Source: Sphingomonas hankookensis (GTDB lineage Bacteria; Pseudomonadota; Alphaproteobacteria; Sphingomonadales; Sphingomonadaceae). Taken from it: DNA of 64,000 nucleotides. This document shows, one piece after another, positions 19,512 to 28,441 of this stretch (its first letter is position 1; each line of letters begins with the position of its first letter). The notes under the pieces are model-generated. The model searched no databases. It saw only the letters and a list, made by a program, of their open reading frames with translations, and was not told the origin of the DNA. Location: the NCBI RefSeq assembly GCF_022664465.1, contig NZ_JAKREV010000001.1:248001-312000 (forward strand), read 5' to 3'. The translations under genes were made by a program, and so were the position numbers.

Positions 19512-20696
19512 ATGTCCGATCCCGTCGTCATCCTGTCCTATGCCCGCACGCCGATGGGCAGCTTCCAGGGATGCCTGTCGGGCGCCACCGCGACGCAACT
19601 GGGCGCAACCGCGGTCGGCGCGGCCGTCGAGCGTGCCGGCCTGTCGGGCGAGGCGATCGAGCGCATCTATATGGGCTGCGTCCTCCCCGCCGGCCTCGGT
19701 CAGGCGCCCGCGCGGCAGGCGGCGCTCGGCGCCGGCCTGCCGCAGCATGTCGAGGCGACGACCGTCAACAAGATGTGCGGATCGGGGATGCAGGCGGTCA
19801 TGATGGCCGCCGACGCCATCGCCGCGGGATCGGCCGACATCGTCGTCGCGGGCGGCATGGAGAGCATGACCAACGCCCCCTATCTGTCGCAACGCCACCG
19901 CAGCGGCGCACGGATCGGTCACGACCGCCTGATCGATCACATGTATCTCGACGGGCTGGAGGACGCCTATGAACCCGGCCGCCTGATGGGCAGCTTCGCC
20001 GAGGAAACCTCGGCCGCCTATGGCTTCACCCGCGAGGCGCAGGACGCCTTCGCGATCGAATCGCTGCGCCGGGCACAGGCGGCGCAGACCTCTGGCGCGT
20101 TCGATCGCGAAATCGTCCCCGTCGAGATCGCTGGCCGCAAGGGCAGCACCACCGTCCGCCTCGACGAACAGCCCGCGCGCGGCGACGTCGCCAAAATCCC
20201 GACCCTGAAACCCGCCTTTTCGAAGGACGGCACGATCACCGCCGCCAATGCGTCGTCGATCTCGGACGGGGCGGCGGCGCTGGTGCTGGCGCGTGCCTCG
20301 GTCGCGCAGCGACTGGGGCTGACCCCGATCGCGCGGATCGTCGCCCATGCCGGCTTCGCCCACGCCCCTGCCCGCTTCGCCACCGCCCCGGTCTTCGCGA
20401 TGCGCCGCGCGCTGGAGAAAGCCGGCTGGAGCGCCGAGCAGGTCGACCTGTTCGAGGTCAACGAAGCCTTTGCCTGCGTCACCATGGCGGCGATGCACGA
20501 CCTGAACCTCGCCCATGACCGCGTCAACGTCCATGGCGGTGCCTGCGCCCTCGGCCACCCGATCGGCGCCAGCGGTGCGCGCGTGCTGGCGACGTTGCTG
20601 TCGGCACTCGAAACGCGCGGGGAAAAGCGTGGCCTCGCCTCGCTCTGCATCGGCGGCGGCGAAGCGACGGCGATGGCCGTGGAGTTGATGGACTGA
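19512..20696 (+). CDS. Acetyl-CoA C-acetyltransferase (thiolase)
   Basis: 394 residues, the normal thiolase length. It makes or cleaves acetoacetyl-CoA. The acylated nucleophile is Cys89 in NKMCGSGMQAV. Further motifs are GGMESMTNAPY, NEAFA, GGACALGHPIGASGARV with the catalytic His, and SLCIGGGEA with the second Cys. The length fits biosynthetic or ketone-body thiolases (PhaA/AtoB). No phaB or CoA-transferase is adjacent, so the pathway is open. GGAGAG precedes the ATG. Confidence 0.93.
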   Translation: MSDPVVILSYARTPMGSFQGCLSGATATQLGATAVGAAVERAGLSGEAIERIYMGCVLPAGLGQAPARQAALGAGLPQHVEATTVNKMCGSGMQAVMMAADAIAAGSADIVVAGGMESMTNAPYLSQRHRSGARIGHDRLIDHMYLDGLEDAYEPGRLMGSFAEETSAAYGFTREAQDAFAIESLRRAQAAQTSGAFDREIVPVEIAGRKGSTTVRLDEQPARGDVAKIPTLKPAFSKDGTITAANASSISDGAAALVLARASVAQRLGLTPIARIVAHAGFAHAPARFATAPVFAMRRALEKAGWSAEQVDLFEVNEAFACVTMAAMHDLNLAHDRVNVHGGACALGHPIGASGARVLATLLSALETRGEKRGLASLCIGGGEATAMAVELMD

Positions 20697-20715
20697 CTCC
20701 ACCAAGAAAAACCAT

Positions 20716-20811
20716 CGTCATCCCCGCGCAGGCGGGAATCTATACACGCGACGTAATAGGCTCGTTCGCGAGCGTCAGCGTTTATGGACTCCCGCCTGCG
20801 CGGGAGTGACG
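20716..20811. repeat. Palindromic intergenic repeat, family A (copy 2)
   Basis: The 25-bp arms CGTCATCCCCGCGCAGGCGG... and ...CCGCCTGCGCGGGAGTGACG are inverted copies with two mismatches, spaced by about 46 bp. It is the same family as 3485-3578. It lies between the thiolase gene and the molybdoenzyme operon. Confidence 0.8.
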
Positions 20812-20910
20812 AACTTTACGATAGAAAAAGCACCCCGTACCGATCCCGACTATCACCGGAACCTTCCCCCGCACCCCGCGTAGCCTACGCCAACAGGCGT
20901 AGATGAAGGA

Positions 20911-23196
20911 ATGGCCGTGGCGGATCGCGATACGATGGTGGGGTATGACGGTCCGGCGGGTGGCTGGGGCTCGGTCAAGGGGATGACGAAGATCCTCGCC
21001 AAGGAGCACAACCGCCCCGCCGCGCTGGCGCAGCTCGCGCGGCAGAACAAGACCAAGGGCTTCATGTGCACCTCCTGCGCGTGGGGCAAACCCGCCGAGC
21101 CGCACCCGTTCGAATTCTGCGAGAACGGCGCGAAGGCGACCTTGTGGGACCTGACGCCCAATCGCTGCACGCCCGAATTCTTCGCCCAGCATTCGGTCAG
21201 CGAGTTGAAGACGTGGAAGGATTTCGACCTCGAACATGTCGGACGCCTGACCCACCCGCTGCGCTACGACCACGCCACCGACCATTATGTCGAATGCAGC
21301 TGGGACGAGGCGTTCGCCGCGATCGGTGCCGAATTACGCGCAATCGATCCGAAGAAGGCGATCTTCTATGCTTCGGGCCGCGCCAGCCTCGAAACCTCGT
21401 ATCTCTACGCGCTGTTCGCCCGGCTCTACGGCCACAACAACCTGCCCGACAGCTCGAACATGTGTCATGAGACGACCTCGGTCGCGCTCAAGAAGACGAT
21501 CGGTGCGCCGGTCGGCACCTCGATCCTCGACGATTTCGAACATTGCGACGCGATGTTCTTCTTCGGCCAGAACACCGGCTCGAACAGCCCACGCTTCCTC
21601 CACCCCTTGCGCGACGCGGTGAAGCGCGGGTGCAAGGTGGTGACGTTCAATCCGGTCAAGGAACCGGGGCTGATCGCCTTCACCGACCCGCAGAACCCGT
21701 TCGAGATGGCGACGCGCACCGAGACGAAGATTTCGTGCCAATATCATCAGGTAAAGCCCGGCGGCGACGTCGCGGTGATGATCGGCATGGCCAAGCACGT
21801 CCTCGCCGCCGAGGACAAGAGTTGGGCGGAACACAAGGTCCATGTCCTTGACGTCGACTTCATCGAACAACATACCGACGGTTTCGCCGCGTTCGAAGCA
21901 ATGGTCCGCGCCACCGACTGGACCGACATTGAACGCGAAAGCGGCCTGCCCCGCGCCGATATCGAGGCCGCGGGACAGGTCTATGTCGAGGCCGACCGCA
22001 CGATCGGCATCTACGGCATGGGCCTGACGCAGCAGGTCAACGGGTTCGACAATGTCGCGACCTACGTCAACCTGCTGCTGATGAAGGGTAATATCGGCCG
22101 CGTCGGCACCGGCATGTCGCCGGTCCGCGGGCACAGCAACGTCCAGGGGCAGCGCACAGTCGGCATTTCGGAAAAGCCCGAGCTGGTGCCGATGGACCGG
22201 CTGCGCGAACTGTTCGATTTCGAACCGCCGATGGACCATGGCCACAACACGGTCACCGCGTGCGAAGATTTGCTGAAGGGCGACATCGACGCGTTCGTCT
22301 CGCTCGGCGGCAACTTCCTGCGCGCGGTGCCCGATCTCGAACGGATCGAGGCGGCATGGCCGACCATGCGCCTGACGGTGCAGATCGCCACCAAGCTCAA
22401 CCGCAGCCACCTCATCAACGGCAAGGTCGCCTATCTCCTCCCCTGCCTCGTCCGCACCGAAGTCGACCGGCAGGCGAGCGGCGAACAGATCGTCACGATC
22501 GAGGATACGTTCAGCCATATCCACGGGTCGATCGCGACCCACGAGCCCGCAAGCGAGCATCTGAAATCCGAAGTCGCGATCGTCGCCGGCATCGCGAAGG
22601 CGACGCTCGACCCCAATCCGAAGGTCGACTGGGACGGCTGGACCGGCGACTATGCGAAAATCCGCAAGCTGATCGAGGAAACCTATCCCGAGGAGTTCCA
22701 CGATTTCGAGGAACGCATGTTCACGCCGGGCGGCTTCTATCGCGGCAATTCGGCGCGCGAACGCGTGTGGAAGACCGAGAGCGGCAAGGCCGAATTCACC
22801 GTGCCGCGCTCATTGTCGGGCACCGCGATCGCGGACGCGCCAGGGCGGTTGCGGCTGGTCACGCTGCGATCGAACGATCAGTTCAATACGACCATCTATG
22901 GCTATGACGATCGCTTCCGCGGCATTTCCGGCACGCGCGACGTGGTGATGATGAACCCGAAGGAGATTGCGAAGGCCGGGCTGCACAAGGGGCAGATCGT
23001 AACGATCGTCGGCGATGCGGAGGACGGGATCGACCGCCGCGTCGCAGGGTTGAAGGTCGTACCGTTCGACCTGCCCGACGGCTGCATCGCCGGCTATTAT
23101 CCCGAACTCAACCCGCTGGTCCCGCTTAGCTGGCACGACCATGGCTCGCAGACGCCGGCGGCGAAGGCAGTGCCGGTGCGTATCGTCGCCGAATGA
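20911..23196 (+). CDS. FdhF/YdeP-family molybdopterin oxidoreductase
   Basis: 761 residues. The start at 20911 is the first ATG; GGA directly precedes it, and the ATG at 20935 (MVGYDGPAGGWG) is a good alternative because relatives begin near that segment. The protein has the FdhF/YdeP signature MCTSCAWGKP, the molybdopterin domains with SNMCHETTSVAL, FGQNTGSN, GRVGTGMSPVRGHSNVQG and SLGGNF, and a C-terminal dinucleotide-binding domain with LRSNDQFNTT. The substrate is unknown; E. coli YdeP is linked to acid resistance. fdhD and mobA follow with 4-nt overlaps and would supply the sulfurated bis-MGD cofactor. Confidence 0.93.
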   Translation: MAVADRDTMVGYDGPAGGWGSVKGMTKILAKEHNRPAALAQLARQNKTKGFMCTSCAWGKPAEPHPFEFCENGAKATLWDLTPNRCTPEFFAQHSVSELKTWKDFDLEHVGRLTHPLRYDHATDHYVECSWDEAFAAIGAELRAIDPKKAIFYASGRASLETSYLYALFARLYGHNNLPDSSNMCHETTSVALKKTIGAPVGTSILDDFEHCDAMFFFGQNTGSNSPRFLHPLRDAVKRGCKVVTFNPVKEPGLIAFTDPQNPFEMATRTETKISCQYHQVKPGGDVAVMIGMAKHVLAAEDKSWAEHKVHVLDVDFIEQHTDGFAAFEAMVRATDWTDIERESGLPRADIEAAGQVYVEADRTIGIYGMGLTQQVNGFDNVATYVNLLLMKGNIGRVGTGMSPVRGHSNVQGQRTVGISEKPELVPMDRLRELFDFEPPMDHGHNTVTACEDLLKGDIDAFVSLGGNFLRAVPDLERIEAAWPTMRLTVQIATKLNRSHLINGKVAYLLPCLVRTEVDRQASGEQIVTIEDTFSHIHGSIATHEPASEHLKSEVAIVAGIAKATLDPNPKVDWDGWTGDYAKIRKLIEETYPEEFHDFEERMFTPGGFYRGNSARERVWKTESGKAEFTVPRSLSGTAIADAPGRLRLVTLRSNDQFNTTIYGYDDRFRGISGTRDVVMMNPKEIAKAGLHKGQIVTIVGDAEDGIDRRVAGLKVVPFDLPDGCIAGYYPELNPLVPLSWHDHGSQTPAAKAVPVRIVAE

Positions 23197-23972
23197 CGCC
23201 GGCGGGGTCGGCCACCCGGCAACTCGACCGGGTGGCGATATCGGGGGAAGCGGCGCCGCAGGACCGGACGATCGCGATCGAGGCGCCGGTCGCGATCGAG
23301 GTCGATGGCCTCGGTTACGCCGTGCTGATGGCGACGCCGGTCGATCTCGACGATCTCGCCTACGGCTTCGTGCTGGCCGAACGGCTGGTCGACCGGGCGG
23401 CGGAGGTAGTCGACGTCATGGCGCACGCCACCGACGCCGGCACGTTGCTGCGCGTGACGCTGGCCCCCGAACGGCACGTCCGCGTGGCCGACCGGGTGCG
23501 GCACCGCGTATCCGAATCGTCGTGCGGGCTGTGCGGCATCGAAAATCTCGAACAGGCGCTGCGCCCGCTGCCCGCCGTCACCGCGCAGACCGCCGCGATG
23601 CCTGCCGCCCTCTTCGCTGCGGCCGCCGCCCTGCGCGATCATCAGCCACTGGCGCGAGCAACCGGCGCGACCCACGCCGCCGCGCTGTGTGCGTCCGACG
23701 GAACGATCCGGCTGGTGCGCGAGGATGTCGGTCGCCACAACGCCTTCGACAAGCTGATCGGCGCGATGGGGCGCGGCGGGCTGGACTGGGACGGCGGCTT
23801 CGCGTTGCTGTCGTCGCGCTGTTCGTTCGAGCTGGTGGAAAAGGCGGTGCTGGCCGGCTGTCCGCTACTCGCCACCCTGTCCGCCGCGACGACGCTGGCC
23901 ATCGATCGCGCCGCCGCAGCCGGGCTGGCGCTGCGTACCTCGATCCGCAACGACGCGCTGTACGCCGCATGA
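23193..23972 (+). CDS. fdhD: Sulfur carrier protein FdhD
   Basis: 259 residues; ATG overlapping the preceding stop by 4 nt. FdhD passes sulfur from a cysteine desulfurase to the molybdenum cofactor of formate dehydrogenase-type enzymes. The key CxxC is in SSCGLCGIENLEQAL. Other family segments are YGFVLAERLV, ATHAAALC, REDVGRHNAFDKLIG and SSRCSFELVEKAV. Its place between the YdeP-type enzyme and mobA points to that enzyme as the client. Confidence 0.95.
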   Translation: MTPAGSATRQLDRVAISGEAAPQDRTIAIEAPVAIEVDGLGYAVLMATPVDLDDLAYGFVLAERLVDRAAEVVDVMAHATDAGTLLRVTLAPERHVRVADRVRHRVSESSCGLCGIENLEQALRPLPAVTAQTAAMPAALFAAAAALRDHQPLARATGATHAAALCASDGTIRLVREDVGRHNAFDKLIGAMGRGGLDWDGGFALLSSRCSFELVEKAVLAGCPLLATLSAATTLAIDRAAAAGLALRTSIRNDALYAA

Positions 23973-24505
23973 CCCGCGTGCTGGGGGCGATCCTCGGCGG
24001 TGGCCGCTCCAGTCGCTTCGGCAGCGACAAGGCGCTGGCGATGTTGGATGGCGAAGCGCTGATCGACCGCGTCGCCGCCGCGCTGGCGCCGCAGGTCGAT
24101 GCGCTGATCGTCGTCGGCCGCAACCATCCCGGCCTGACCGCCGTGGCCGATCGCCCCGCCCCCGACCTCGGGCCGCTGGGCGGCATCGCCGGGGCACTGC
24201 ACTACGCCGCCACCAAGGGGTTCGATCGGGTGCTGACCGTGCCCTGCGACGCCCCGTTCCTGCCCGACGATCTGCGCCAGCATCTATCGGTAGCCGGACC
24301 CGCCACCTTCCTCGACAGCCTGCCCGTCATCGGCTGGTGGCCGGCCACCGCCGCATCGGCGCTGGACCAGCTGCTGGCCGAAGGCGGATCGCGCTCGGTC
24401 CGCGCCTTTGCCGACCGGATCGGCGCGGTCGGCATCGCCGGCGCCACGATCGCGAACGTCAACACCCCCGATGATCTCGTGCGCATCGCTGCGCAACGCG
24501 ACTGA
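23969..24505 (+). CDS. mobA: Molybdenum cofactor guanylyltransferase
   Basis: 178 residues from the ATG at 23969, which overlaps the fdhD stop by 4 nt. MobA joins GMP to Mo-molybdopterin to make MGD. The nucleotidyltransferase fold shows GAILGGGRSSRFGSDKAL (GTP loop with Lys), LGPLGGIAGAL and VPCDAPFLPDDL (Mg-binding Asp), and the C-terminal ANVNTPDDL. It completes the enzyme-FdhD-MobA operon. An upstream in-frame extension is a shadow of fdhD. Confidence 0.95.
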   Translation: MTRVLGAILGGGRSSRFGSDKALAMLDGEALIDRVAAALAPQVDALIVVGRNHPGLTAVADRPAPDLGPLGGIAGALHYAATKGFDRVLTVPCDAPFLPDDLRQHLSVAGPATFLDSLPVIGWWPATAASALDQLLAEGGSRSVRAFADRIGAVGIAGATIANVNTPDDLVRIAAQRD

Positions 24506-24539
24506 CAGCCGCGACAAGGCGCGATATAGCACCCGCGTA

Positions 24540-25013
24540 ATGACCGCATCGTTCCTGATCCTGCGTATCGGCGCCACCCGCCTCGCGCTGCCGATGGCGG
24601 CGGTGCGCGAGGTGTTGCCGATGCTGCCGATCGATGCGGCCCCCGGTCTGCCGTGCCCCCTGCTCGGCTTCGTCACGCTGCACGATTGCCCGGTCCCGGT
24701 GCTTGCCCCCGAACTGCTGCTCGATCCGCAGGCGCAGGTCGGGACGATCGGACTGTTCGCGCATCTCGTACGGCTGCGCGACGATCTGTGCCTGCTGGTC
24801 GACCGCGCGGAGGACGTTGCGCACGGCGACGTCGCCCCGCTCGATCCCACGCACAGCATCAACGCGGCGATCGTCGGCGAACTGACGCTTCCCGACGGCA
24901 GCAGCGCGCATGTCGTCGCCCCCGACCGCCTGCTGTTCGATGCCGAGCGCGCCGTGCTGGCGACGCTGACTGCCGCCGCTACCGCCCGCCACGACCAGTG
25001 GACCGCCGCATGA
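24540..25013 (+). CDS. CheW-like coupling protein (Wsp-B position)
   Basis: 157 residues from the ATG at 24540. A CheW fold is recognised by FLILRIGATRLALPMAAVREVLPM at the N-terminus and the central LLGFVTLHDCPVPVLAPELLL. CheW proteins join receptors to the CheA kinase. It is the first of eight genes that overlap or nearly touch. It is more diverged than the second CheW (26257). A short C-terminal extension after the fold is Ala-rich. Confidence 0.88.
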   Translation: MTASFLILRIGATRLALPMAAVREVLPMLPIDAAPGLPCPLLGFVTLHDCPVPVLAPELLLDPQAQVGTIGLFAHLVRLRDDLCLLVDRAEDVAHGDVAPLDPTHSINAAIVGELTLPDGSSAHVVAPDRLLFDAERAVLATLTAAATARHDQWTAA

Positions 25014-26260
25014 TCGCCGACGATGGCTTTGCCGAGGTCAAGGCGCTGGTGATCGCGCGCACCGGCCATCATTATTACATCGACAAGGACGCGCAGCTCG
25101 CCGAACGCCTCGCGCATCGGATGAAGGAAACCGGCGACACGACGATCGCCGCCTATCGCGACCGGCTGCGCGATCCGGCCGACGCCGAATGGCCGTATCT
25201 CGAAAGCGCGGTGACGATCAACGAGACCTTCTTCTTCCGCTTTGCCGAACAGTTCGACGCGCTGCGCACCACGATCCTGCCGGCGATGCTCGAGCGCAAC
25301 CGCGACGAGCGGCGGCTGCGCATCTGGAGCGTCGGCTGCTCGACCGGGGCGGAGGCGCATTCGATCGCAATCCTGCTCGCCGACCTGCTGGGCGACGCCA
25401 TCGCCGACTGGCGCATCGCGCTGACCGGTACCGATATCGACGAAGCCGCCCTCACCGCCGCGCGTACCGCCGACTATTCGTCATGGGCGCTGCGTACGAT
25501 GGGCGAGGCGGAGCGGGCACGGCTGTTCGACCGGACCGGCGACCGCTATCGGCTGAAGGACCGCTATCGCGGGATCGCCCGGTTCGAACGCCACAATCTG
25601 CTGGCGATGATCGATGCCGCCGCACCGCTGGGGTATAGCGATTACGACCTGATCCTGTGCCGCAACGTCCTGATCTATTTTGCGCAAGACGACGCGACCG
25701 CGATCGTCGGCGCGCTCGCCGGCCGCCTCGCGTCCGACGGCATCCTGCTGCTCGGCCATGCCGAACCCAATCCCGGCTTCGACGCCGTCGCCGATACCGC
25801 GCAGGTCGCCGGCATCCTGACCTATCGTCCGCGCGGCAGCCGCCCCGCACCCGCCGCCCCGCCGGTCGAGCTCGCCCCTCCACCCCGCCCGGTCGCGCCC
25901 CCACCGCGCCGGGTCGCACGCAAGCCCGAACCCGCGCCGATCCCCGTGGTCGCGCGAACCCCCGATGCGGTCACCCATTATTTCGCCGCGCTCGATGCGT
26001 TGGCGTCGGGCGACAAGGACCGCGCCGAACGCGCCTTTCGCGACGCGCTCTATCTCGACCGCTCCTTCGCCATGGCGCATTATCAGTTCGGCCATTACCT
26101 GCTCGCGCAGGGCCGCGACCCCGACGGCCGCCGCAGCCTTACCAACGCGCTGCGCGTCGCCAGCAGCCTCGACCCCGCGACCGAACTGGCCGAGGGCGAC
26201 GGCATGACCGCCGGCGCGATGACCGCCGCGATCCGCCACGCGATCGGGAACCCGCGATGA
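25010..26260 (+). CDS. CheR-type receptor methyltransferase with C-terminal TPR
   Basis: 416 residues; the ATG overlaps the cheW stop by 4 nt. It methylates receptor glutamates using SAM. Residues 1-60 are the CheR N-domain. The methyltransferase has TINETFFFR, WSVGCSTGAEAHSIAI (SAM loop), GTDIDEAALTAAR and DLILCRNVLIYF. A Pro-rich linker (about 280-310) leads to a TPR-like tail, ALDALASGDKDRAERAFRDAL and the following helix pairs. A CheR with C-terminal TPRs is the WspC arrangement. Confidence 0.92.
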   Translation: MIADDGFAEVKALVIARTGHHYYIDKDAQLAERLAHRMKETGDTTIAAYRDRLRDPADAEWPYLESAVTINETFFFRFAEQFDALRTTILPAMLERNRDERRLRIWSVGCSTGAEAHSIAILLADLLGDAIADWRIALTGTDIDEAALTAARTADYSSWALRTMGEAERARLFDRTGDRYRLKDRYRGIARFERHNLLAMIDAAAPLGYSDYDLILCRNVLIYFAQDDATAIVGALAGRLASDGILLLGHAEPNPGFDAVADTAQVAGILTYRPRGSRPAPAAPPVELAPPPRPVAPPPRRVARKPEPAPIPVVARTPDAVTHYFAALDALASGDKDRAERAFRDALYLDRSFAMAHYQFGHYLLAQGRDPDGRRSLTNALRVASSLDPATELAEGDGMTAGAMTAAIRHAIGNPR

Positions 26261-26766
26261 GCGCCCCGCCGATCGTCGCCGATGGCCTTGACGCCGATGC
26301 GATCGCTGCGATCCTGCTCGCCCGCCAGCGCGCGCTGTCGCGGCCGCCGGCGGACGAGCGCGCGCAGGAAACGCTGCTTGCCTTCGATCTGGGCGGCGTG
26401 ACCCACGGCCTGCCGATCGACTGCGTCCGCTCGGTCGCCCCCTTGCCCAAGGTTACCCGCCTGCCCCACGCCCCGCCAGCGCTGCTGGGGCTGGTCGCGT
26501 GGCGCGGGACCGTCGTGAACCTGTTCGCCCTCGCGCAGGTCCTCGACCGCGACTCGAGCGGTCCTGCGGCAATGATCGTCCTGCGCCACGACACGCCGCG
26601 CATCGCGCTGGCAGTCGACACGCTGGCCGGCGTCGTGACCGTACCGCAAGACGATACACCGCCAACCCTCACCCGCCTCGTCGCGGAAGGGGACGCGCGG
26701 CTGACCCGCGTCGACCCGGCGTTGCTGATCGAAACATTACTCCCGTCCCGTCTTCAGGAAGGATAA
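26257..26766 (+). CDS. CheW-like coupling protein (Wsp-D position)
   Basis: 169 residues; ATG overlaps the CheR stop by 4 nt. After about 40 residues of variable N-terminus comes the CheW domain: LLAFDLGGVTHGLPIDCVRSV, LPHAPPALLGLVAWRGTVVNL and the C-terminal GDARLTRVDPALLIETLL. It probably links the next gene's receptor to the CheA-like kinase. Two CheW genes flanking a CheR-TPR gene match the wspB-wspC-wspD order. Confidence 0.92.
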   Translation: MSAPPIVADGLDADAIAAILLARQRALSRPPADERAQETLLAFDLGGVTHGLPIDCVRSVAPLPKVTRLPHAPPALLGLVAWRGTVVNLFALAQVLDRDSSGPAAMIVLRHDTPRIALAVDTLAGVVTVPQDDTPPTLTRLVAEGDARLTRVDPALLIETLLPSRLQEG

Positions 26767-26769
26767 GGA

Positions 26770-28428
26770 TTGTCCGTCTCCACCCGGATCGCCGCCGGCT
26801 TTGCGGCCCTCACCGCGATCCTCCTCGCGCTCGGCGTCTATGCCCTCGTCCAGATCGGTGACGTGCGCACCACCGTCGACCTGATCGTCGAACGCGACCT
26901 CGCGTCGATGGAGGCGCTCAACCGCATCGACCATGCGTTGTCGCGCAAGGTCGAACAGCGTTCGGCACTGGTCCAGTCGTTCCTCACCGGCAACAACGCC
27001 GGCGTCCGCGAAGCCACCACCGGCTGGCGCGCGGCGATCGACGAGGCGCAGCGCGGCATCGCCGAACAGGAACGCGCGGCGGAGGCGTATCGGGCGAACT
27101 CGGTGACCGGCACCCGCTCCGAACTCTGGGCACGGATGGTGCGTCAGCTGGCGGATGCCGAGCGCGCCCTGGCCCAGACCCGCGCCGACGTGGAAACACA
27201 GCTGGCCGCGGTCAACAACAACGACCGCGCGGCCGTGCTGGCGATCGAGGCCGATATCGTGCGCGACCATGCCGGCACCGTCGCCCGCGTAAGTCAGGCG
27301 CGCGAGACGCTGAACGTCGCGATCGAAAAGGGCCGCGACGCCACTCGCGACGTCTACAATGCCAGCCGCCTGTCGATCATCCTCGGCCTGTTCGTCGCCA
27401 TCGCCATCGCCATCGGCGTCGCGGTCACCACGCGGCGCTCGATCGTCCGTCCGCTCGACAGCTTCATGGGGTTCGTCGGCCGCATCGGCGAGGGCGACCT
27501 GTCGACCACCACCGACGCGACCGGCAACGATGAACTCGGCCGCCTCGGCCGCACGCTCAACGACATGGTCGGCGGCCTGCGCACCATCGCGACGCAGAAC
27601 CGCGCCGCGACCAACGACCTGAACGCCGCCACCACCGAAATCCGCGCCTCCACGCAGGAACAGGCCGCCTCGGTGGAGGAACAGCTGGCGGCGGTGCAGG
27701 AAACCGCCGCCACCGTCGACGAAATCACCCATAGCGGCGCGCAGATCACCCGCCGCGCACAGGAAGTGATCGCACAGGCGCAGGCGACCGCACAGGTCAG
27801 CGACGCCGGCCTGTCCGCGGTCGGCGACACCGCCCGCGCGATGGACGCGATCCGCGAACAGGCCGAAGCGGTCGCGACCAACATCGTCGCGCTGTCGGAA
27901 AAGACGCAGGCGATCGGCGACATCATCGCCACCGTCAACGACGTGTCCGAACGCTCGCACCTCCTCGCGCTCAACGCCTCGATCGAGGCGGCGGCCGCCG
28001 GCGAACAGGGGCGCAGCTTCGCGATCGTCGCATCCGAGATGAAGCTCCTCGCCGATCAGGCGAAGGGCGCGACCCGCAACGTCCGCTCGATCCTTGGCGA
28101 TATCCAGCGCGGCATCAATTCGTCGGTGATGCTGACCGAGGAAGCGGTGAAACGCGTCGCATCGGGCAAGGAGCGCACCGATGCCGGCCATGCCGCGATC
28201 GAGGAACTGGCCGCCCGCGTGCAGGAAAACGTGCAAACCTTCCAGCAGATCGTCGCCTCGACCAACCAGCAGCAGATCGGCATCGAACAGGTCACCATCG
28301 CGCTGCAGAACATCCGTGAGGCATCGCAGCAGACCGCCTCCTCGACCCGTCAGCTCGATCAGGCGGCCAGCGATCTGGGCGAATTGTCGCGCGCGCTGGT
28401 GGGGCTGACCGAACGCTACCGGCTCTGA
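26770..28428 (+). CDS. Methyl-accepting chemotaxis protein (Wsp-A position)
   Basis: 552 residues from a TTG start, supported by AGGAAGGA at 26756-26763 with 6-nt spacing. Membrane helix 1 is at about 5-27 and helix 2 (LSIILGLFVAIAIAIGV) at about 200-218, around an all-alpha, four-helix-type periplasmic sensor. HAMP follows, then the signalling domain with its hairpin tip near 390-425 (VSERSHLLALNASIEAAAAGEQ). Gln/Glu pairs in TQEQAASVEEQ are candidate methylation sites. It is the only receptor in the cluster. Its ligand is unknown; Wsp receptors respond to surface or envelope stress. Confidence 0.93.
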   Translation: MSVSTRIAAGFAALTAILLALGVYALVQIGDVRTTVDLIVERDLASMEALNRIDHALSRKVEQRSALVQSFLTGNNAGVREATTGWRAAIDEAQRGIAEQERAAEAYRANSVTGTRSELWARMVRQLADAERALAQTRADVETQLAAVNNNDRAAVLAIEADIVRDHAGTVARVSQARETLNVAIEKGRDATRDVYNASRLSIILGLFVAIAIAIGVAVTTRRSIVRPLDSFMGFVGRIGEGDLSTTTDATGNDELGRLGRTLNDMVGGLRTIATQNRAATNDLNAATTEIRASTQEQAASVEEQLAAVQETAATVDEITHSGAQITRRAQEVIAQAQATAQVSDAGLSAVGDTARAMDAIREQAEAVATNIVALSEKTQAIGDIIATVNDVSERSHLLALNASIEAAAAGEQGRSFAIVASEMKLLADQAKGATRNVRSILGDIQRGINSSVMLTEEAVKRVASGKERTDAGHAAIEELAARVQENVQTFQQIVASTNQQQIGIEQVTIALQNIREASQQTASSTRQLDQAASDLGELSRALVGLTERYRL

Positions 28429-28441
28429 CAAGGGGCGATAG